A DNA stretch of 64,000 nucleotides from Rhizobium sp. NFR03 (GCF_900111275.1 NZ_FOGR01000003.1:496001-560000); one strand, 5' to 3'; shown: positions 1-9,793, numbered from the stretch's first letter. Made by a program: numbers and translations. The notes: generated from the letters alone by a model not told the origin.

Positions 1-1
1 G

Positions 2-517
2 CGTTTCGGCAGCGGTGGCGGGCGGCTCTCCAACGAGGAGCTGGTGCGCCGCATGCAGGAGAATGGCGGCAACAAGCCGGTGACGACCGAATACTTCCTC
101 CAGCAGGTGATCTTCGTCGTTCCCGCAGCCAAGCGGAACGCCATCATCGGCAAACGTCAGGCCGAAGCCAATGCCTCGCGCTCTTCCTATCCGGGCTGCG
201 ACGATGCCAAGGTTTTCGCAGCAACCATGCGCGACGTGTCCATTCGCAATCTCGGCCGCATGATGGTGCAGGAGATTCCCGAAGACTGGCGCCCGCTCGT
301 CGAAAAGGCTGGCGAAGGCAAGACGACCGCGACGCGCGTGACCGAAAAGGGCGTCGAATATCTCGGCATCTGCAAGAAGCGTCAGGTTTCTGACGATCTC
401 GCGGCCGAAGTTGTCTTCCGCGCCGAGGATCTCGGCAAGCAGAAGGGTGGCGAAGACCCGAACAGCGCGAAATACATGGAAGAACTGCGCAAGCGCGCGC
501 AGATCGTGGGGAAGTAA
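2..517 (+). CDS. surA: SurA-type periplasmic peptidyl-prolyl isomerase/chaperone, 3' part
   Basis: The frame is open from the first bases of the window and ends at TAA 515-517, so the N-terminal part (signal peptide, SurA N-domain) lies outside. The visible 171 residues include a stretch near FLQQVIFVV and a C-terminal segment rich in Lys/Glu ending in RKRAQIVGK. The call rests mainly on position: in rhizobia a SurA-like chaperone for outer-membrane proteins sits directly before pdxA and rsmA, downstream of lptD. SurA would act in the periplasm on unfolded porins and LptD. No parvulin catalytic motif is clearly visible in the part present. It is almost certainly cotranscribed with pdxA, which starts 11 bp after the stop. 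Confidence 0.7.
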   Translation, partial: RFGSGGGRLSNEELVRRMQENGGNKPVTTEYFLQQVIFVVPAAKRNAIIGKRQAEANASRSSYPGCDDAKVFAATMRDVSIRNLGRMMVQEIPEDWRPLVEKAGEGKTTATRVTEKGVEYLGICKKRQVSDDLAAEVVFRAEDLGKQKGGEDPNSAKYMEELRKRAQIVGK

Positions 518-527
518 CCGGACCATC

Positions 528-1580
528 ATGACAGACGAGACCCGGGCGCCGCTTGCCCTGACCATGGGCGACCCGGCCGGCATCGGGCTCGACGTCACGC
601 TGGAAGCCTGGACGCGCCGTGAAGAGTTCGGGCTTGCACCCTTCCTGTACATCGGCGATCCCGGAGTTCTGGCCGAACGGAGCCGCCTGCTCGGCCTCGA
701 CGTTCCGATTGCGGAGGCCGACCATCGCTTGGCCCCCAGTCTCTTTGCGCACAGCCTTCCCGTTCTTCCCGTCGCCTGTCCGGCACCCGTGATCGCGGGC
801 CGGCCTGACAGCGCGAATGCACCGGCAATCATCGGTGCCATCCAGACCGCCGTGCAAATGACGCTGGCCTCGCAGACCGCTGCCGTCGTCACGAACCCGA
901 TCGCCAAATCGGTGCTCTACGCGGCAGGCTTCCGCTTTCCCGGCCACACCGAGTTCCTTGCGGAACTCGGCAGCGTTGCGCGCAACACGCCGCTGCTGCC
1001 GATCATGATGCTGGCAGGCCCGAAGCTGCGGGCGGTGCCCGTGACGATCCATATTCCCCTGAAGGACGTGCCTGCTCTGCTGACGGCCGACCTCATCTAC
1101 CGGACGGCTGTGATCACCGCGGCCGATCTCAAGGCCCGCTTTGGCATTGCCGCTCCACGCCTCGCGATTGCTGGGCTCAACCCGCATGCCGGGGAGAGCG
1201 GCGCGCTTGGAAGCGAGGACGATGCCATCATCCGGCCCGTGGTCGAGCGCCTTCTGGCGGAAGGCATCGACGCCGTGGGTCCCCTGCCCGCCGACACGAT
1301 GTTTCATGACCGGGCCCGCGCCACGTACGACGTCGCGCTCTGCATGTATCACGATCAGGCGCTCATCCCGGCAAAGGCCCTGGGCTTCGACGACAGCGTC
1401 AACGTCACGCTCGGTCTGCCCTTCATTCGCACCTCACCCGACCATGGCACCGCCTTCGGCATTGCCGGACAGCGGGTGAACGGCCGAAATGTCGCAAGGG
1501 CGGACAGCCTTGTGGCGGCGCTGCGCATGGCGCGCGAGCTTGCCGACACCGAGCGCGACAAAGTCGAGAGCGCGTCCTGA
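528..1580 (+). CDS. pdxA: 4-hydroxythreonine-4-phosphate dehydrogenase PdxA
   Basis: A 350-residue protein starting [18 protein letters not shown]. It oxidises 4-phosphohydroxy-L-threonine in pyridoxal-phosphate synthesis (DXP-dependent route, cytoplasm). Family signatures are visible in order: TMGDPAGIG near residue 12, VVTNPIAK near 120, FPGHTEFL (metal-ligand His) near 137, GLNPHAGE (second ligand) and [10 protein letters not shown] (third ligand), then [13 protein letters not shown] near the end. Length fits the family. The start was chosen because homology begins a few residues after it; the frame is open further upstream but overlaps surA. The stop shares one base with the rsmA start (TGATG), implying translational coupling. 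Confidence 0.96.
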   Translation: MTDETRAPLALTMGDPAGIGLDVTLEAWTRREEFGLAPFLYIGDPGVLAERSRLLGLDVPIAEADHRLAPSLFAHSLPVLPVACPAPVIAGRPDSANAPAIIGAIQTAVQMTLASQTAAVVTNPIAKSVLYAAGFRFPGHTEFLAELGSVARNTPLLPIMMLAGPKLRAVPVTIHIPLKDVPALLTADLIYRTAVITAADLKARFGIAAPRLAIAGLNPHAGESGALGSEDDAIIRPVVERLLAEGIDAVGPLPADTMFHDRARATYDVALCMYHDQALIPAKALGFDDSVNVTLGLPFIRTSPDHGTAFGIAGQRVNGRNVARADSLVAALRMARELADTERDKVESAS

Positions 1581-2419
1581 TGGCGGCCATCGACGGACTG
1601 CCGCCGCTGCGCGACGTGATCCAGCGTCACGGGCTGGACGCAAAGAAGGCACTTGGTCAGAACTTCCTTCTCGACCTCAATCTTACGCAGAAGATCGCGC
1701 GCACGGCAGGACCGCTGGAGGATGCTACCGTTATCGAGGTCGGCCCCGGCCCGGGCGGACTGACACGCGCCATTCTCTCCCTCGGCGTCCGCAAGCTGAT
1801 CGCCATCGAGCGCGACAGCCGCTGTCTGCCGGCCCTTGCCGAGATTTCCGCTCATTATCCCGGCCGGCTCGACGTCATCGAGGGGGACGCGCTGAAAGTC
1901 GATTTCGCGGAGCTGGCGCGCCAGTCCGGCGCAGAAGGGCCTATCCGCATCATTGCCAATCTGCCCTACAATGTCGGCACGCAGCTTCTGGTCAACTGGC
2001 TGACATCGGACGTCTGGCCGCCCTTCTACGCCTCGATGACGCTGATGTTCCAGCGCGAGGTGGGCTTGCGGATCGTGGCGGACGAGACGAACGACCACTA
2101 TGGCCGGCTGGGCGTGCTCGCCGGCTGGCGCACCGAGGCCCGCATGGCCTTCGACGTGCCTCCCCAGGCCTTCACGCCGCCGCCGAAGGTCACCTCGACC
2201 GTCGTGCATCTGGAGCCGCGCGAGAACCCGATTCCCTGCTCGATCTCGGCACTCGAACGCGTGACGCAGGCAGCCTTCGGTCAGAGACGCAAGATGCTGC
2301 GCCAGAGCGTCAAATCGCTCGGCGGCGAGACTTTGCTCGCGAAGGCCGAGATCGACCCGCAGCGTCGGGCGGAAACGCTATCGGTGGAAGAATTCTGCCG
2401 GTTGGCGAACTGCCTGTAG
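1580..2419 (+). CDS. rsmA: 16S rRNA dimethyladenosine transferase RsmA (KsgA)
   Basis: A 279-residue SAM-dependent methyltransferase that dimethylates two adjacent adenines near the 3' end of 16S rRNA during 30S maturation. The SAM-binding motif is visible as [16 protein letters not shown] near residue 50, and the adenine-binding catalytic motif as [15 protein letters not shown] near 130. The N-terminal [11 protein letters not shown] segment is typical of the family. The gene overlaps pdxA by one base. A hairpin after the stop separates it from the convergent gmk. pdxA-rsmA coupling is widespread in proteobacteria. Confidence 0.97.
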   Translation: MAAIDGLPPLRDVIQRHGLDAKKALGQNFLLDLNLTQKIARTAGPLEDATVIEVGPGPGGLTRAILSLGVRKLIAIERDSRCLPALAEISAHYPGRLDVIEGDALKVDFAELARQSGAEGPIRIIANLPYNVGTQLLVNWLTSDVWPPFYASMTLMFQREVGLRIVADETNDHYGRLGVLAGWRTEARMAFDVPPQAFTPPPKVTSTVVHLEPRENPIPCSISALERVTQAAFGQRRKMLRQSVKSLGGETLLAKAEIDPQRRAETLSVEEFCRLANCL

Positions 2420-2424
2420 CAGGA

Positions 2425-2455
2425 TGAGGGAGAAGCGCGAAATGCTTCTCCCTCA
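2425..2455. terminator. Bidirectional hairpin between rsmA and gmk
   Basis: A perfect 12-bp inverted repeat (TGAGGGAGAAGC / GCTTCTCCCTCA) with a 7-nt loop lies between the convergent stops of rsmA and gmk, 6 bp from each. There is no long T-run on either strand, so it may be an intrinsic terminator of weak type or an mRNA-stabilising 3' end. The position is what one expects for a shared terminator. Confidence 0.65.
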
Positions 2456-2461
2456 GGTCCA

Positions 2462-3133
2462 TCAGAGCTTCGGCGTTTCCGTCAGGAGACCCTGCACGTA
2501 TTCGAACAGGCCCGGGCGCCGGTCGCGGCGCAGGCGCTCGGCTTCGACGATGGCGCGCACGGCGGCGAAGGCCGTGTCCAGATCCTCGTTGACGACGATG
2601 TAGTCGTATTCCAGCCAGTGCTCGATCTCTGCCCGGGAATTCGCGAGGCGTGTGGCGATGACTTCGTCCGTATCTTCGGCACGGCGGTGCAGACGGGACT
2701 GGAGTTCCGCCATCGTCGGCGGCAGGATAAAGATCGAGACGACGTCACCGGCCATCTTGTCCTGAAGCTGCTGGGCGCCCTGCCAGTCGATGTCGAACAG
2801 CATGTCCTGCCCTTGCGACATCGCCTCTTCCACCGCATCGCGCGGCGTTCCGTAGAAGTTGCCGTGAACCTCCGCCCATTCCAGAAGCGCATCCGTCTGG
2901 CGCAGGCCCTCGAACTCACGGATCGACTTGAAGTGATAGTGACGGCCGTCGATCTCGCTTGGACGGCGCTTGCGCGTGGTGACGCTGACGGAGATGCTCA
3001 TCTCCGGATCGGCCTCCAGCAGGTTGCGGGCGATCGTCGATTTTCCTGCGCCAGAAGGCGAGGAGATGACGAGCATCAGGCCCCTGCGCGCAATCGCGGA
3101 AGCCTTCTTCGGTGTTTCGGCGGGTCTCATCAT
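2462..3133 (-). CDS. gmk: Guanylate kinase
   Basis: A 223-residue cytoplasmic kinase converting GMP to GDP with ATP. The P-loop is visible as [10 protein letters not shown] near residue 25, followed by the GMP-binding region [20 protein letters not shown] and the [11 protein letters not shown] segment. Length is normal, with a short N-terminal extension. Its ATG shares one base with the stop of the upstream YicC gene (TAATG); a second ATG three bases later is possible. It is the last gene of the fabD-to-gmk group on this strand. Confidence 0.97.
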   Translation of the reverse strand: MMRPAETPKKASAIARRGLMLVISSPSGAGKSTIARNLLEADPEMSISVSVTTRKRRPSEIDGRHYHFKSIREFEGLRQTDALLEWAEVHGNFYGTPRDAVEEAMSQGQDMLFDIDWQGAQQLQDKMAGDVVSIFILPPTMAELQSRLHRRAEDTDEVIATRLANSRAEIEHWLEYDYIVVNEDLDTAFAAVRAIVEAERLRRDRRPGLFEYVQGLLTETPKL

Positions 3134-4020
3134 TACTCCAGATTCTGGACCTGTTCACGGAACTGGTCGATGACGACCTTGAGATCGACGCCTGCGGCCG
3201 TGACGGCGGCGGAGGTCGACTTCGAACAGATCGTATTGGTTTCCCGGTTAAATTCCTGGCAGAGAAAGTCGAGCTTGCGGCCAATCGGGCCGCCTTTCGA
3301 CAGTAGGACGCGGGCAGCGGCGATGTGCGCCCGCAGCCGATCGATCTCTTCGCGCACATCCGCCTTGGCGGCGAGCAGCGCCGTTTCCGCATGCAGGCGG
3401 TCGCGGTCGAGCGTTGTGGCGTGGTTCGTCAACCAGTCGATCTGCTGGACGAGCTTCGCGGCGATAGCGGAGGGCGCGCGTGACGGATCGGCTTCGATCG
3501 TGGTCAGCAGCATTTCCATCTCGCCGATTTCTCGTAAGAGCACCTGTTCGAGCGCAGCACCTTCGCTTTCACGCATGGCGGCGAGATCCGCAAGCGCCTT
3601 GTCGAGGCCTTCAAGGACGGCCGTTTCCCGTGCCGCTTTGTCCGCGTCGGTCTCTTCCGGCTCCTTGAAATCGATGACGCCCCGGATGGCGAGCAGCGTA
3701 TCGAGCTTCAGCGGCGCGGGATCGATCACGTCGCGCAGCTGCTCGCGCAGCGACAGGACGGAGGCGAGCGCCGTCTGGTTGATGGTCGTCTGGATCTGCG
3801 TTTCCCCGGCATTGAGGCTGAGGCCGACCTGCATATTGCCACGCGAAAAGCGCGTGGCAATGCGTCTTCGGATATCGGCATCCAGCGCTTCGAGCCCACC
3901 CGGCAGGCGCAGCTTGACGTCGAGCCCCTTGCCGTTGACCGAGCGCAGTTCCCAGGCCCAGCGACTGCGACCGGACGTACCCTCCCGGCGGGCAAATCCG
4001 GTCATGGACTGCAAGGGCAT
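3133..4020 (-). CDS. YicC-family endoribonuclease
   Basis: A 295-residue protein beginning [14 protein letters not shown], the family's N-terminal signature, with a C-terminal DUF1732-type region ([18 protein letters not shown] near residue 250). E. coli YicC is reported to be an endoribonuclease affecting small-RNA stability; the rhizobial role is inferred. I place the start at the ATG at 4020, six bases after an AGGAG, rather than at the in-frame TTG at 4026. It sits between mltG and gmk as in other rhizobia and overlaps the gmk start by one base. Confidence 0.9.
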   Translation of the reverse strand: MPLQSMTGFARREGTSGRSRWAWELRSVNGKGLDVKLRLPGGLEALDADIRRRIATRFSRGNMQVGLSLNAGETQIQTTINQTALASVLSLREQLRDVIDPAPLKLDTLLAIRGVIDFKEPEETDADKAARETAVLEGLDKALADLAAMRESEGAALEQVLLREIGEMEMLLTTIEADPSRAPSAIAAKLVQQIDWLTNHATTLDRDRLHAETALLAAKADVREEIDRLRAHIAAARVLLSKGGPIGRKLDFLCQEFNRETNTICSKSTSAAVTAAGVDLKVVIDQFREQVQNLE

Positions 4021-4112
4021 GGGCAACTCCTGGGGAAACGCCTCGGGGATGAGCGAGCGTCCTGTTTAAGACCGCAGCGACCGCACCTGCAAGGTCTATT
4101 GCGAAAGCAGGA

Positions 4113-4155
4113 CCGGGCCCGGCGCGTCATCCACAAGGTGACGTACCGGGCCCGG
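4113..4155 (-). terminator. Large GC-rich hairpin after mltG
   Basis: Two CCGGGCCCGG palindromes (4113-4122 and 4146-4155) form the arms of a 17-bp inverted repeat with two mismatches and a 9-nt loop. A second small perfect repeat (GCGTCTC/GAGACGC, 4165-4180) lies between it and the mltG stop at 4189. No T-run follows. It may attenuate transcription from mltG into YicC or stabilise the mltG 3' end. Confidence 0.45.
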
Positions 4156-4188
4156 CTGCCATATGCGTCTCACGAGACGCGCCTGTCG

Positions 4189-5391
4189 TCAGTTCTGGAC
4201 GGGCGCCTCGACAGCGTCTGCCGGCGGGGCTGCCCCACCTGCCGCCTTCGCGGCGCTGGCCTTCTCCGCCTCCAGCTTGCGCCAGCGCCGGACATTGGCG
4301 TTGTGATCGTCGAGCGTGGTCGCAAACACATGCCCGCCCGTACCGTCCGCCACGAAGTAGAGATCGGCGGTGCGCGAGGGATTGGCGACGGCTTCGAGCG
4401 CGGCCCGGCCCGGATTGGCAATCGGCGTCGGCGGCAGACCCTTGATGACATAGGTGTTGTAAGGCGTCTTCTTCTCAAGGTCGGACCGCAGGATCGGGCG
4501 ATCCGCCGGCTTCCCCTCGCCGCCGAAGATACCGTAGATGATCGTCGGATCGGACTGCAGGCGCATGCCCTTGTCGAGACGGTTGAGGAAGACCGACGCG
4601 ACGCGCGAGCGCTCGTCGGCGATGCCGGTTTCCTTCTCCACGATCGAGGCGAGCGTCACGAACTCTTCCCGCGTCTTGATCGGCAACTTCGGGTCGCGCT
4701 TCGCCCAGATCTGATCGACGATGGTCTTCTGCGCGGCCGTGGCCTGCGCGACGATCTCCGCGCGCTTGGTTCCGCGTGAGAACTTGTAGGTATCCGGCCG
4801 CAATGTGCCCTCCTCCGGAAGGCTCGCCGGCAGGTCGCCTTCGAGAATGGGATCGTCCTGCAGCTTGCGGAACATCTGCTTGACGGTGAGCCCTTCAGGC
4901 AGCGAGGCCGAATAGAGGATCGACTTGCCGGATTTCAGGAGTTCCATGATCTCCTGCATCGAGGCGCCGGCCTTGATCTCGTACTCACCGGCCTTCAGCG
5001 TCTCGTCATCCAGATAGGCTTCCGACATGAAGCGGAAGACGCGGCCGTCGGAAACGATCTGGTTGCGTTCGAGGCTCGAGGCGATCTCGGCAATGCCGGC
5101 GCCGTTGCGCACGATGAAATTGGTGTTGGCGACGAGCGGTCCCCGTGCCTCGTAAGAGGTCATGGCGTAATAGGCCGTGCCGGCTGCCGCCAGCGTCAGC
5201 ACGACGATGACCGTCATGAGGAAATTGAGAAAGATCACCACCTGGCTGCGCGCCTTGCGCGAGCGCTTGGGCGGCTGCGGAACCTTTTCCGGTCGCAGAG
5301 CCTCGATCGGCGATTTCGGAATGATCGGCCCCTTGGTGCCGCCGTCGTTCCGGCCGCTCGGAGCCGTGCTGTTTTCTTGTCCGTCGCTCAC
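4189..5391 (-). CDS. mltG: Endolytic murein transglycosylase MltG (YceG-like)
   Basis: A 400-residue inner-membrane protein that cleaves nascent peptidoglycan glycan strands. After about 55 polar, Lys/Pro-rich cytoplasmic residues comes one membrane segment (VVIFLNFLMTVIVVLTLAAA). The YceG domain follows, with the catalytic-Glu motif LASIVEKETG near residue 265 and SDPTIIYG and KGLPPTPIANPG later. I chose the GTG at 5391 (VSDGQENS) because AGGACAG precedes it by six bases and rhizobial orthologues begin at this residue. The C-terminus is Ala/Pro-rich. A strong inverted repeat lies just upstream. In E. coli fabF, pabC and mltG are neighbours; here fabF-mltG is kept. Confidence 0.93.
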   Translation of the reverse strand: MSDGQENSTAPSGRNDGGTKGPIIPKSPIEALRPEKVPQPPKRSRKARSQVVIFLNFLMTVIVVLTLAAAGTAYYAMTSYEARGPLVANTNFIVRNGAGIAEIASSLERNQIVSDGRVFRFMSEAYLDDETLKAGEYEIKAGASMQEIMELLKSGKSILYSASLPEGLTVKQMFRKLQDDPILEGDLPASLPEEGTLRPDTYKFSRGTKRAEIVAQATAAQKTIVDQIWAKRDPKLPIKTREEFVTLASIVEKETGIADERSRVASVFLNRLDKGMRLQSDPTIIYGIFGGEGKPADRPILRSDLEKKTPYNTYVIKGLPPTPIANPGRAALEAVANPSRTADLYFVADGTGGHVFATTLDDHNANVRRWRKLEAEKASAAKAAGGAAPPADAVEAPVQN

Positions 5392-5746
5392 GCCTGTCCT
5401 GCATCCGGAGTTCGCATCTTGCACGCCCCGCTTCCCGATGCGAACTCCGGAAGAGGTTCGGGACAGCGAAAAAACGATCGGGACAGGCCGCCAGCCTGAC
5501 GGAGCCGCCTTGCGCGAGCGTGGCCACCCCTAGCATGTCTCTTGCCAAAAGACGACACCGACATGCAGTCGCTTCACCCCGGCGATCCTCCAGAGAAAAC
5601 CAGGCCGCCGAAGATGCTCTGCCGTGGGTGGATCAGCAAGGTGCTTTGAGATGAGCAATGCGGCGAAAAACAGGACCGCCCCATGCCGACCGAACAATAT
5701 CGTCCGGTCTGCGCCATGGGTCTGCGATCACGTCTGCGCGAGGGCC
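5392..5746. other. Intergenic region between fabF and mltG
   Basis: 355 bp without a convincing gene. It holds the 14-bp inverted repeat near mltG and an 8-bp GACCGAAC/GTCCGGTC inverted repeat with one G-T pair at 5688-5709, which could end the fabF transcript. Short reading frames here on both strands show no recognisable protein. A promoter for mltG is expected but I could not identify one with confidence. Confidence 0.5.
5405..5450 (-). repeat. Perfect 14-bp inverted repeat in the mltG leader
   Basis: CCGGAGTTCGCATC at 5405-5418 and its exact reverse complement at 5437-5450 are separated by 18 bp. The repeat begins 14 bp upstream of the mltG GTG, so in the transcript the stem ends almost at the Shine-Dalgarno sequence. 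No T-run follows, which argues against a simple terminator. A protein-binding site or a translation-inhibiting hairpin are both possible. Confidence 0.6.
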
Positions 5747-7006
5747 TCAGGCGTAACGCTGGATGACCAGCGTGGCATTGGTGCCGCCGAAACCGAAGGA
5801 ATTCGAAAGCGCGACGTCGATCGTCTTCTTGCGCGCCTTGTGAGGCACGAGATCGATGGCCGTCTCGACGGAAGGGTTATCGAGATTGAGCGTCGGCGGC
5901 GCGATATTGTCGCGAATGGCGAGCGCGCAGAAGATTGCCTCGACGGAGCCCGCCGCACCCAGCAGATGCCCGATTGCCGATTTCGTGGAGGACATCGATA
6001 TGCCGGACGCGCTCTCGCCGACGACCCGCTCGACGGCGCCGAGCTCGATCGTATCCGCCATGGTCGATGTGCCATGGGCGTTGATGTAGTCGATGTCGGA
6101 GGGCTGCAGACCAGCGCGCTTCAGCGCCATCTTCATGCAGCGATAGGCCCCGTCGCCGTCTTCGGATGGCGCGGTGATGTGGAACGCATCGCCCGAAAGG
6201 CCGTAGCCGACGATTTCGGCATAAATCTTCGCGCCGCGTGCCTTGGCATGTTCAAGCTCTTCCAGAACGACGATGCCGGCACCCTCGCCCATGACGAAGC
6301 CGTCGCGGTCCTTGTCATAGGGGCGGGAGGCCTTGGTCGGATCGTCGTTGTGCTGTGTCGAGAGCGCCTTGCAGGCGGCAAAGCCGGCCAGCGCGATGCG
6401 GGAGATCGGCGATTCCGTACCGCCGGCCACCATGACGTCGGCATCGCCGAGCGCGATCAGCCGGGAGGCATCGCCGATGGCGTGCGCTCCGGTCGAACAG
6501 GCGGTCACGACCGAGTGATTGGGACCGCGCAGCTTGTGGCGGATAGAAACCTGGCCGGAAGCCAGATTGATCAGGCGGCCGGGAATGAAGAAGGGGGACA
6601 CGCGGCGGGGGCCTTTGTCGCGCAGCGTATAGCCGCCCTCGACAATGCCTTCGAGACCACCGATGCCGGAGCCGATCATCACGCCGGTGGCGATCTGGTC
6701 GTCGTCGGTCTTGGGGTGCCAGTCCGCGTCGTTCAGCGCCATATCGGCCGCAGCCATGGCGTAGATGATGAAGGGATCGACCTTGCGCTGCTCTTTCGGC
6801 TCCATCCAGTCATCGGCATTGAACGTGCCGTTGGAACCATCGCCAAAGGGAATGCGGCAGGCGATCTTGGCCGGGAGGTCCGAAACGTCGAATTCGGTGA
6901 CGGTGCGGGCAGCATTCTCGCCGGCAATCAGTCTCGCCCAGCTTGCTTCCGTTCCGCAACCCAACGGCGATACCATGCCGGTACCGGTGATAACGACACG
7001 TCTCAT
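5747..7006 (-). CDS. fabF: Beta-ketoacyl-ACP synthase II
   Basis: A 419-residue cytoplasmic condensing enzyme that elongates acyl-ACP with malonyl-ACP. The thiolase-fold catalytic triad is visible: the nucleophilic Cys in VVTACSTGAHA near residue 170, His in NAHGTST near 310 and His in AIGHLLGAAG near 346. The glycine-rich NSFGFGGTNA segment closes the protein. The start MRRVVITGTGMVSPLG is the standard FabF N-terminus. It lies downstream of acpP with a 275-bp gap, so it may have its own promoter. Confidence 0.97.
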   Translation of the reverse strand: MRRVVITGTGMVSPLGCGTEASWARLIAGENAARTVTEFDVSDLPAKIACRIPFGDGSNGTFNADDWMEPKEQRKVDPFIIYAMAAADMALNDADWHPKTDDDQIATGVMIGSGIGGLEGIVEGGYTLRDKGPRRVSPFFIPGRLINLASGQVSIRHKLRGPNHSVVTACSTGAHAIGDASRLIALGDADVMVAGGTESPISRIALAGFAACKALSTQHNDDPTKASRPYDKDRDGFVMGEGAGIVVLEELEHAKARGAKIYAEIVGYGLSGDAFHITAPSEDGDGAYRCMKMALKRAGLQPSDIDYINAHGTSTMADTIELGAVERVVGESASGISMSSTKSAIGHLLGAAGSVEAIFCALAIRDNIAPPTLNLDNPSVETAIDLVPHKARKKTIDVALSNSFGFGGTNATLVIQRYA

Positions 7007-7203
7007 GAACCGCGATCCATCCTCGTAAGTCTCGATATGCTCCGGCGCGGACGAGCGCTGCCGGTCGACGGAGCCGATCCCGCGGCGGGACCTCGTCGCG
7101 TCTGCCCTGTGTGCAGCGGCTTGCCGCTGAAGGGCGTCTCCGAGCCCGGAGAACAGGCCGGTCGTTCAAGCAATGCCCGAACCGGTTTCACCGGACGTTG
7201 GTG

Positions 7204-7226
7204 GGCGGGCTGCTTTCGCGCCCGCC
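7204..7226 (-). terminator. Hairpin between acpP and fabF
   Basis: A perfect 7-bp GGCGGGC/GCCCGCC inverted repeat with a 9-nt loop lies about 55 bp downstream of the acpP stop. There is no T-run. It may reduce read-through from the highly expressed acpP into fabF. Confidence 0.35.
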
Positions 7227-7281
7227 GCAACCCGCTTGATCGCACCCGGCACATCAGGCCGGGGCAAACATCCCGTGGCGA

Positions 7282-7518
7282 TTAAGCCTGGGCCTTTTCG
7301 ATGAACTTGACGGCGTCGCCGACGGTCAGGATCGAATCGGCAGCGTCGTCAGGAATTTCAACGCCGAATTCTTCTTCGAAGGCCATGACCAGTTCGACCG
7401 TGTCGAGCGAGTCCGCGCCGAGATCGTCGATGAAGCTTGCGCCTTCAGTTACCTTTTCGGCATCGACGCCAAGATGATCAATGACAATTTTCTTTACGCG
7501 TTCTGCGATGTCGCTCAT
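7282..7518 (-). CDS. acpP: Acyl carrier protein
   Basis: A 78-residue acidic protein with the phosphopantetheine attachment motif [11 protein letters not shown]; Ser37 is the modified residue. It carries the growing acyl chain for the Fab enzymes encoded on both sides. The reading frame extends upstream to 7725, but the true start is the ATG at 7518: a GAGGAATCCGAC Shine-Dalgarno context precedes it and [18 protein letters not shown] is the canonical N-terminus. Order fabD-fabG-acpP-fabF matches most proteobacteria. Confidence 0.98.
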   Translation of the reverse strand: MSDIAERVKKIVIDHLGVDAEKVTEGASFIDDLGADSLDTVELVMAFEEEFGVEIPDDAADSILTVGDAVKFIEKAQA

Positions 7519-7844
7519 GTCGGATTCCTCGACCTTCGTTTTCTCTTTATCAGGGACGCCCGAAAGCGCTCCCTTGCCAAAGCCTGTTAAACCACTGCGG
7601 TTCAACCGGCAATCTTTCAAACCGGGAGAGCCCGGACGGGCGCCGGCAAGCCGGCATCCGCGTCTTCTCCATGATCCGTTCGGACCGTCCGGCGAAGGGC
7701 GAAAGCTCCATGCCGTCCAGACCACTACGGCCCGATTAACACGGTTTAACGGCCGCGCAAAGTCCGAATTTGGGGCGGCAACCCTTGCTCAACAAGCATT
7801 TAGGACCAATCCTGCCGCTTGCGAACGGCCTCCCTGCACCCGAC
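7519..7844. other. Intergenic region between fabG and acpP
   Basis: 326 bp with no gene. A GCCGGC-AA-GCCGGC palindrome sits at 7642-7655 and a T/A-rich stretch around 7735-7750 contains TTAAACCGTGTTAA on the minus strand. The length suggests that acpP has its own promoter and a long leader, as is common for this highly expressed gene. I could not place a confident -35/-10 pair. Confidence 0.4.
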
Positions 7845-8582
7845 TCAGATCATCGCCATGCCGCCATTGACGTGGATCGTCTGGCCCGTGACGTAGGCCG
7901 CCTCGTTGGATGCGAGATAGGCAACGGCGCTTGCCACTTCCGCACCGGTACCCATGCGCTTCATGGGGATGGCGCCCATGATCGCGTCTTTCTGCTTGTC
8001 GTTCAGCTTACCCGTCATCGCGCTTTCGATGAAACCCGGCGCGACGCAGTTGACCGTTACGTTGCGGGTCGCGATTTCCTGTGCGAGCGATTTTGAAAAG
8101 CCGATCATGCCGGCCTTGGCGGCGCAGTAATTGGCCTGCCCGGGATTACCCGTGACGCCGACGATGGAGGTGATGTTGATGATGCGGCCATGGCGGCGGC
8201 GCATCATCGGATGGGTCAACTCTCGGGTCAGCCGGAACACGGCGGTCAGATTGACTTCCAGCACGGCGTCCCAGTCGGCATCGCTCATACGGACGAAAAG
8301 ACCGTCCTTGGTGATACCGGCATTGTTGACGAGAATATCGACGCCGCCGAGTTCGCTTTCGGCCTTCTCCCCCAGCGCCTTCACGGCGTCGCGGTCCGAC
8401 AGGTTGGCCGGGAACAGGTGCACGCGCTCGCCGAGCGCATTGCCGAGTTCTTCGAGCTTTTCGACGCGCGTGCCGTGCAGACCGACGGTCGCGCCCTGCG
8501 CGTGCAGGATACGGGCGATCTCTTCGCCGATGCCGCCGGAGGCACCGGTCACCAGGGCTTTGCGGCCTGTCAGGTCGAGCAT
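7845..8582 (-). CDS. fabG: 3-oxoacyl-ACP reductase
   Basis: A 245-residue short-chain dehydrogenase that reduces 3-oxoacyl-ACP with NADPH. The Rossmann motif TGASGGIGEEIA is near residue 12. The catalytic Ser, Tyr and Lys are visible in NITSIVGVTGNPGQANYCAAKAGM, and the NNAG motif and C-terminal VTGQTIHVNGGMAMI are typical. I prefer the ATG at 8582 (MLDLTGRK): AAGGA lies eight bases before it but only two bases before the alternative ATG at 8588. It follows fabD by 79 bp. Confidence 0.97.
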   Translation of the reverse strand: MLDLTGRKALVTGASGGIGEEIARILHAQGATVGLHGTRVEKLEELGNALGERVHLFPANLSDRDAVKALGEKAESELGGVDILVNNAGITKDGLFVRMSDADWDAVLEVNLTAVFRLTRELTHPMMRRRHGRIINITSIVGVTGNPGQANYCAAKAGMIGFSKSLAQEIATRNVTVNCVAPGFIESAMTGKLNDKQKDAIMGAIPMKRMGTGAEVASAVAYLASNEAAYVTGQTIHVNGGMAMI

Positions 8583-8661
8583 GATCATCTTCCTTTATCT
8601 TCGGTTCCCGAGGCGACCATCCAGCCGCAGTTCGAGATCAATTGCCCGCAACCGCGAGCGT

Positions 8662-9603
8662 TTACAGTACGGCTGCGAGAACGGCTTCGATATCGGCCGG
8701 CGAATTGACCGCGAGCCCCGTGACGGATTTGTCGATGCGGCGCGCAAGCCCGGTCAGGACCTTGCCGGAGCCGACCTCGTAAAGCGTCGTGACCCCGTTT
8801 GCACCGAACCACTCCACGGTTTCGCGCCAGCGCACCTGCCCCGTGACCTGCTCGACCAAGAGATCGACGATCTCGTCGGCCGAGGTGACGGGAGCGGCAC
8901 GGACGTTGGCTATCAAAGGCACGACAGGATCGTGGCGTTCCACGGTTGCCAGCGCCTGCCGCATGGCATCCGCCGCAGGCGCCATCAAAGCAGAATGAAA
9001 CGGCGCGGATACAGGCAGAATGATGGCACGCTTCGCACCGTTCTCGCTGGCCTGCTTTGCGGCCTTTTCCACGGCCTGCCTGTCGCCGGAAATCACGATC
9101 TGCCCGCCGCCATTGTCGTTGGCGATCTGGCACGGGCCGATCTCCGACATGTCGGCGCAGAGCGCCTGGACGGCGTCATGATCGAGCCCGATGATCGCAG
9201 CCATTGCGCCCTCGCCCACAGGCACGGCCGCCTGCATAGCGTTGCCGCGAATCCGCAGAAGGCGGGCGGTATCGGCCAGAGAAAAGGTGCCGGCAGCACA
9301 GAGAGCCGAATATTCGCCGAGAGAGTGACCGGCAACGAACTGGACATGCTTGGCAAGATCGAGCCCGCGAGCTTCCAGAACCCTGACGGCAGCGACCGAG
9401 ACGGCCATCAGCGCCGGCTGGGCATTGGCCGTCAGCGTCAGCCGATCTTCCGGGCCGTTCCACATGACATCCGAAAGCTTCTCGCCCAGAGCATCATCGA
9501 CCTCGGCGAAAACGGCAGACGCTTCTGGAAAAGCCTCCGCGAGATCGCGCCCCATGCCAACCGCCTGGCTGCCCTGTCCCGGAAACGTAAATGCGATCGC
9601 CAT
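8662..9603 (-). CDS. fabD: Malonyl-CoA:ACP transacylase
   Basis: A 313-residue enzyme that loads malonate from CoA onto ACP. It begins MAIAFTFPGQGSQAVGMG, the FabD signature, and shows the active-site serine in AGHSLGEYSAL near residue 93 and the catalytic His in SAPFHSALMAPA near 205. A strong AGGAGG sits six bases before the ATG. It is the first gene of the fabD-fabG-acpP-fabF group; the upstream 290 bp carries a tandem repeat but no other gene. Confidence 0.97.
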   Translation of the reverse strand: MAIAFTFPGQGSQAVGMGRDLAEAFPEASAVFAEVDDALGEKLSDVMWNGPEDRLTLTANAQPALMAVSVAAVRVLEARGLDLAKHVQFVAGHSLGEYSALCAAGTFSLADTARLLRIRGNAMQAAVPVGEGAMAAIIGLDHDAVQALCADMSEIGPCQIANDNGGGQIVISGDRQAVEKAAKQASENGAKRAIILPVSAPFHSALMAPAADAMRQALATVERHDPVVPLIANVRAAPVTSADEIVDLLVEQVTGQVRWRETVEWFGANGVTTLYEVGSGKVLTGLARRIDKSVTGLAVNSPADIEAVLAAVL

Positions 9604-9793
9604 GACGAACCTCCTGAATTTTTGGCTTCTCCATTCACATTAAGGGCGGGCGAGTCAAGGAGCGAGGGGAAATGCCGGCGGGGAAGCACGACCTCGTGAA
9701 GGCTTCGCGAGACCCCGATGCGTCCCCTGAAGCGCTTGACCTTGTGCCGATGCCGATTATGTTGCGTCGCAGCAGGGCGCGAGCATTTTTCGC

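Noticed and set aside
5624-7285. 553-codon plus-strand frame across fabF
   Set aside because: Antisense of fabF, no recognisable domain, covers the hairpin region after acpP.
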